From the NCBI GenBank assembly GCA_947302895.1, contig CAMYWU010000102.1:1-5894 (forward strand): 5,894 nt of DNA. Reading direction: 5' to 3'. Shown here piece by piece: positions 5,387 through 5,894 of this stretch. The DNA is from an uncultured Clostridia bacterium. GTDB lineage: Bacteria > Bacillota > Clostridia > Oscillospirales > Acutalibacteraceae. A program made the translations under genes and the position numbers. Numbering within the stretch: position 1 is the stretch's first letter; each line of letters begins with the position of its first letter. The notes beneath the pieces are model-generated. The model worked only from the letters and a program-made list of their open reading frames with translations, was not told where the DNA came from and did not search any database.

Positions 5387-5894
5387 TATCTTCAACCTCC
5401 TTGTTCTTAACATTTTTAGCGGCTATTTTGTTTTTCCAATATGGAAGTCCGAGGAAGAGCGCAACGAGAAGAGCTGAGAGAAGCTTGAGGTCGTTTGCAT
5501 CGAGTCCCATCCAGACAACGATATTCTGAACAATATAATAGATAATTCCGCCTAATACAACCGAAACAAGAGTTAAAGCAAAGTTGCGGAAGATTTTGCC
5601 GAAAACAACCTCGCCGACGATTACAGCGGCAAGACCGATAACGATTGCGCCCCTGCCCATATTAATATCAGCAAAGCCCTGATACTGAGCGTAAAGTGCG
5701 CCTGAAAGAGCAACGATACCGTTTGAAAGAACAAGACCGAAGATAACATTAAATCTTGTGTTAATTCCGTTAGCTCTCGCCATTGCCTGATTGCAGCCAG
5801 TTGCTCTGATTGAGGAACCGAGCTCTGTTCCGAAGAACCAATACAGTATTGCAATCATTACAACCGCAAAAATCAGCCCTACTATAATTGATTT
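5379..5894 (-). CDS. ABC importer permease, C-terminal part (COG4120 / TrpY-like)
   Basis: The frame is open to the right edge, leaving 171 visible residues of the C-terminal half of a membrane permease of the branched-chain-amino-acid/ribose permease fold. Visible features are hydrophobic segments at about 3-21, 48-70, 82-99, 104-129 and 136-153. Between the first two lies GTELGSSIRATGCNQAMARANGIN (residues 22-45), the cytoplasmic coupling segment in which SIRATG and MARANGI are characteristic of this family and contact the ATPase. A charged tail (KNKIAAKNVKNKEVEDN region) ends the protein in the cytoplasm. The internal ATG at 5858 lies inside a membrane helix and is not the true start; the frame continues upstream through further hydrophobic codons. 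A substrate-binding lipoprotein gene is expected beyond the right edge. Its stop overlaps the ATPase start by eight bases. Confidence 0.92.
   Translation of the reverse strand, partial: KSIIVGLIFAVVMIAILYWFFGTELGSSIRATGCNQAMARANGINTRFNVIFGLVLSNGIVALSGALYAQYQGFADINMGRGAIVIGLAAVIVGEVVFGKIFRNFALTLVSVVLGGIIYYIVQNIVVWMGLDANDLKLLSALLVALFLGLPYWKNKIAAKNVKNKEVEDNA

Noticed and set aside
5387..5413. Upstream ATG at 5413 as the ATPase start
   Set aside because: GGAGG is spaced for the ATG at 5386, and the extra nine residues are not like the family's N-terminus and would deepen the overlap with the permease.
5856..5858. ATG at 5858 as the permease start
   Set aside because: It falls inside a hydrophobic helix and the frame continues without a stop to the window edge, so the gene is simply truncated by the window.

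Overview
This window looks like chromosomal DNA from a low- to mid-GC Gram-positive bacterium, most likely a gut-type member of Clostridia (Oscillospiraceae/Ruminococcus-like). The reasons are a T-box leader in front of leuA, AGGAG-type ribosome binding sites at nearly every gene, TTGACA/TATAAT-type promoters, and the individual protein families. The species cannot be named from sequence alone. There is no phage, insertion sequence, CRISPR array, rRNA or tRNA gene here.

Layout from left to right. (1) 1-1759, minus strand: the 5' part of leuA (2-isopropylmalate synthase, long 'yeast/actinobacterial-type'), running off the left edge. (2) 1760-2103, minus strand: its control region, with a consensus promoter, a T-box riboswitch whose acceptor-binding bulge fits tRNA-Leu, an intrinsic terminator and a strong ribosome binding site. 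(3) 2141-2168: a short array of degenerate 7-base repeats that begins directly after the next gene's stop codon. (4) 2169-2810, minus strand: a PyrE-like phosphoribosyltransferase with an unusual PRPP-loop sequence. (5) 2811-2968: a divergent promoter region. (6) 2969-4425, plus strand: a two-gene tRNA-modification operon, dusB-type dihydrouridine synthase followed by trmL, sharing one base. (7) 4423-4587: a structured convergent intergenic region holding two near-identical hairpins that flank a mirror-symmetric array of eleven 7-base repeats, then a bidirectional terminator. (8) 4589-5894, minus strand: the ATPase and the 3' part of the permease of a substrate-binding-protein-dependent ABC importer of the COG1101/COG4120/COG2984 (TrpXYZ-like) type, running off the right edge.

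The protein-coding content is ordinary housekeeping and metabolism: leucine synthesis controlled by leucyl-tRNA charging, a nucleotide-type PRTase, tRNA D-loop and wobble modification, and solute uptake. The least explained material is non-coding: the composite hairpin/heptamer element at 4423-4561 and its relationship to the smaller heptamer array at 2141-2168. I found no convincing previously undescribed protein system.
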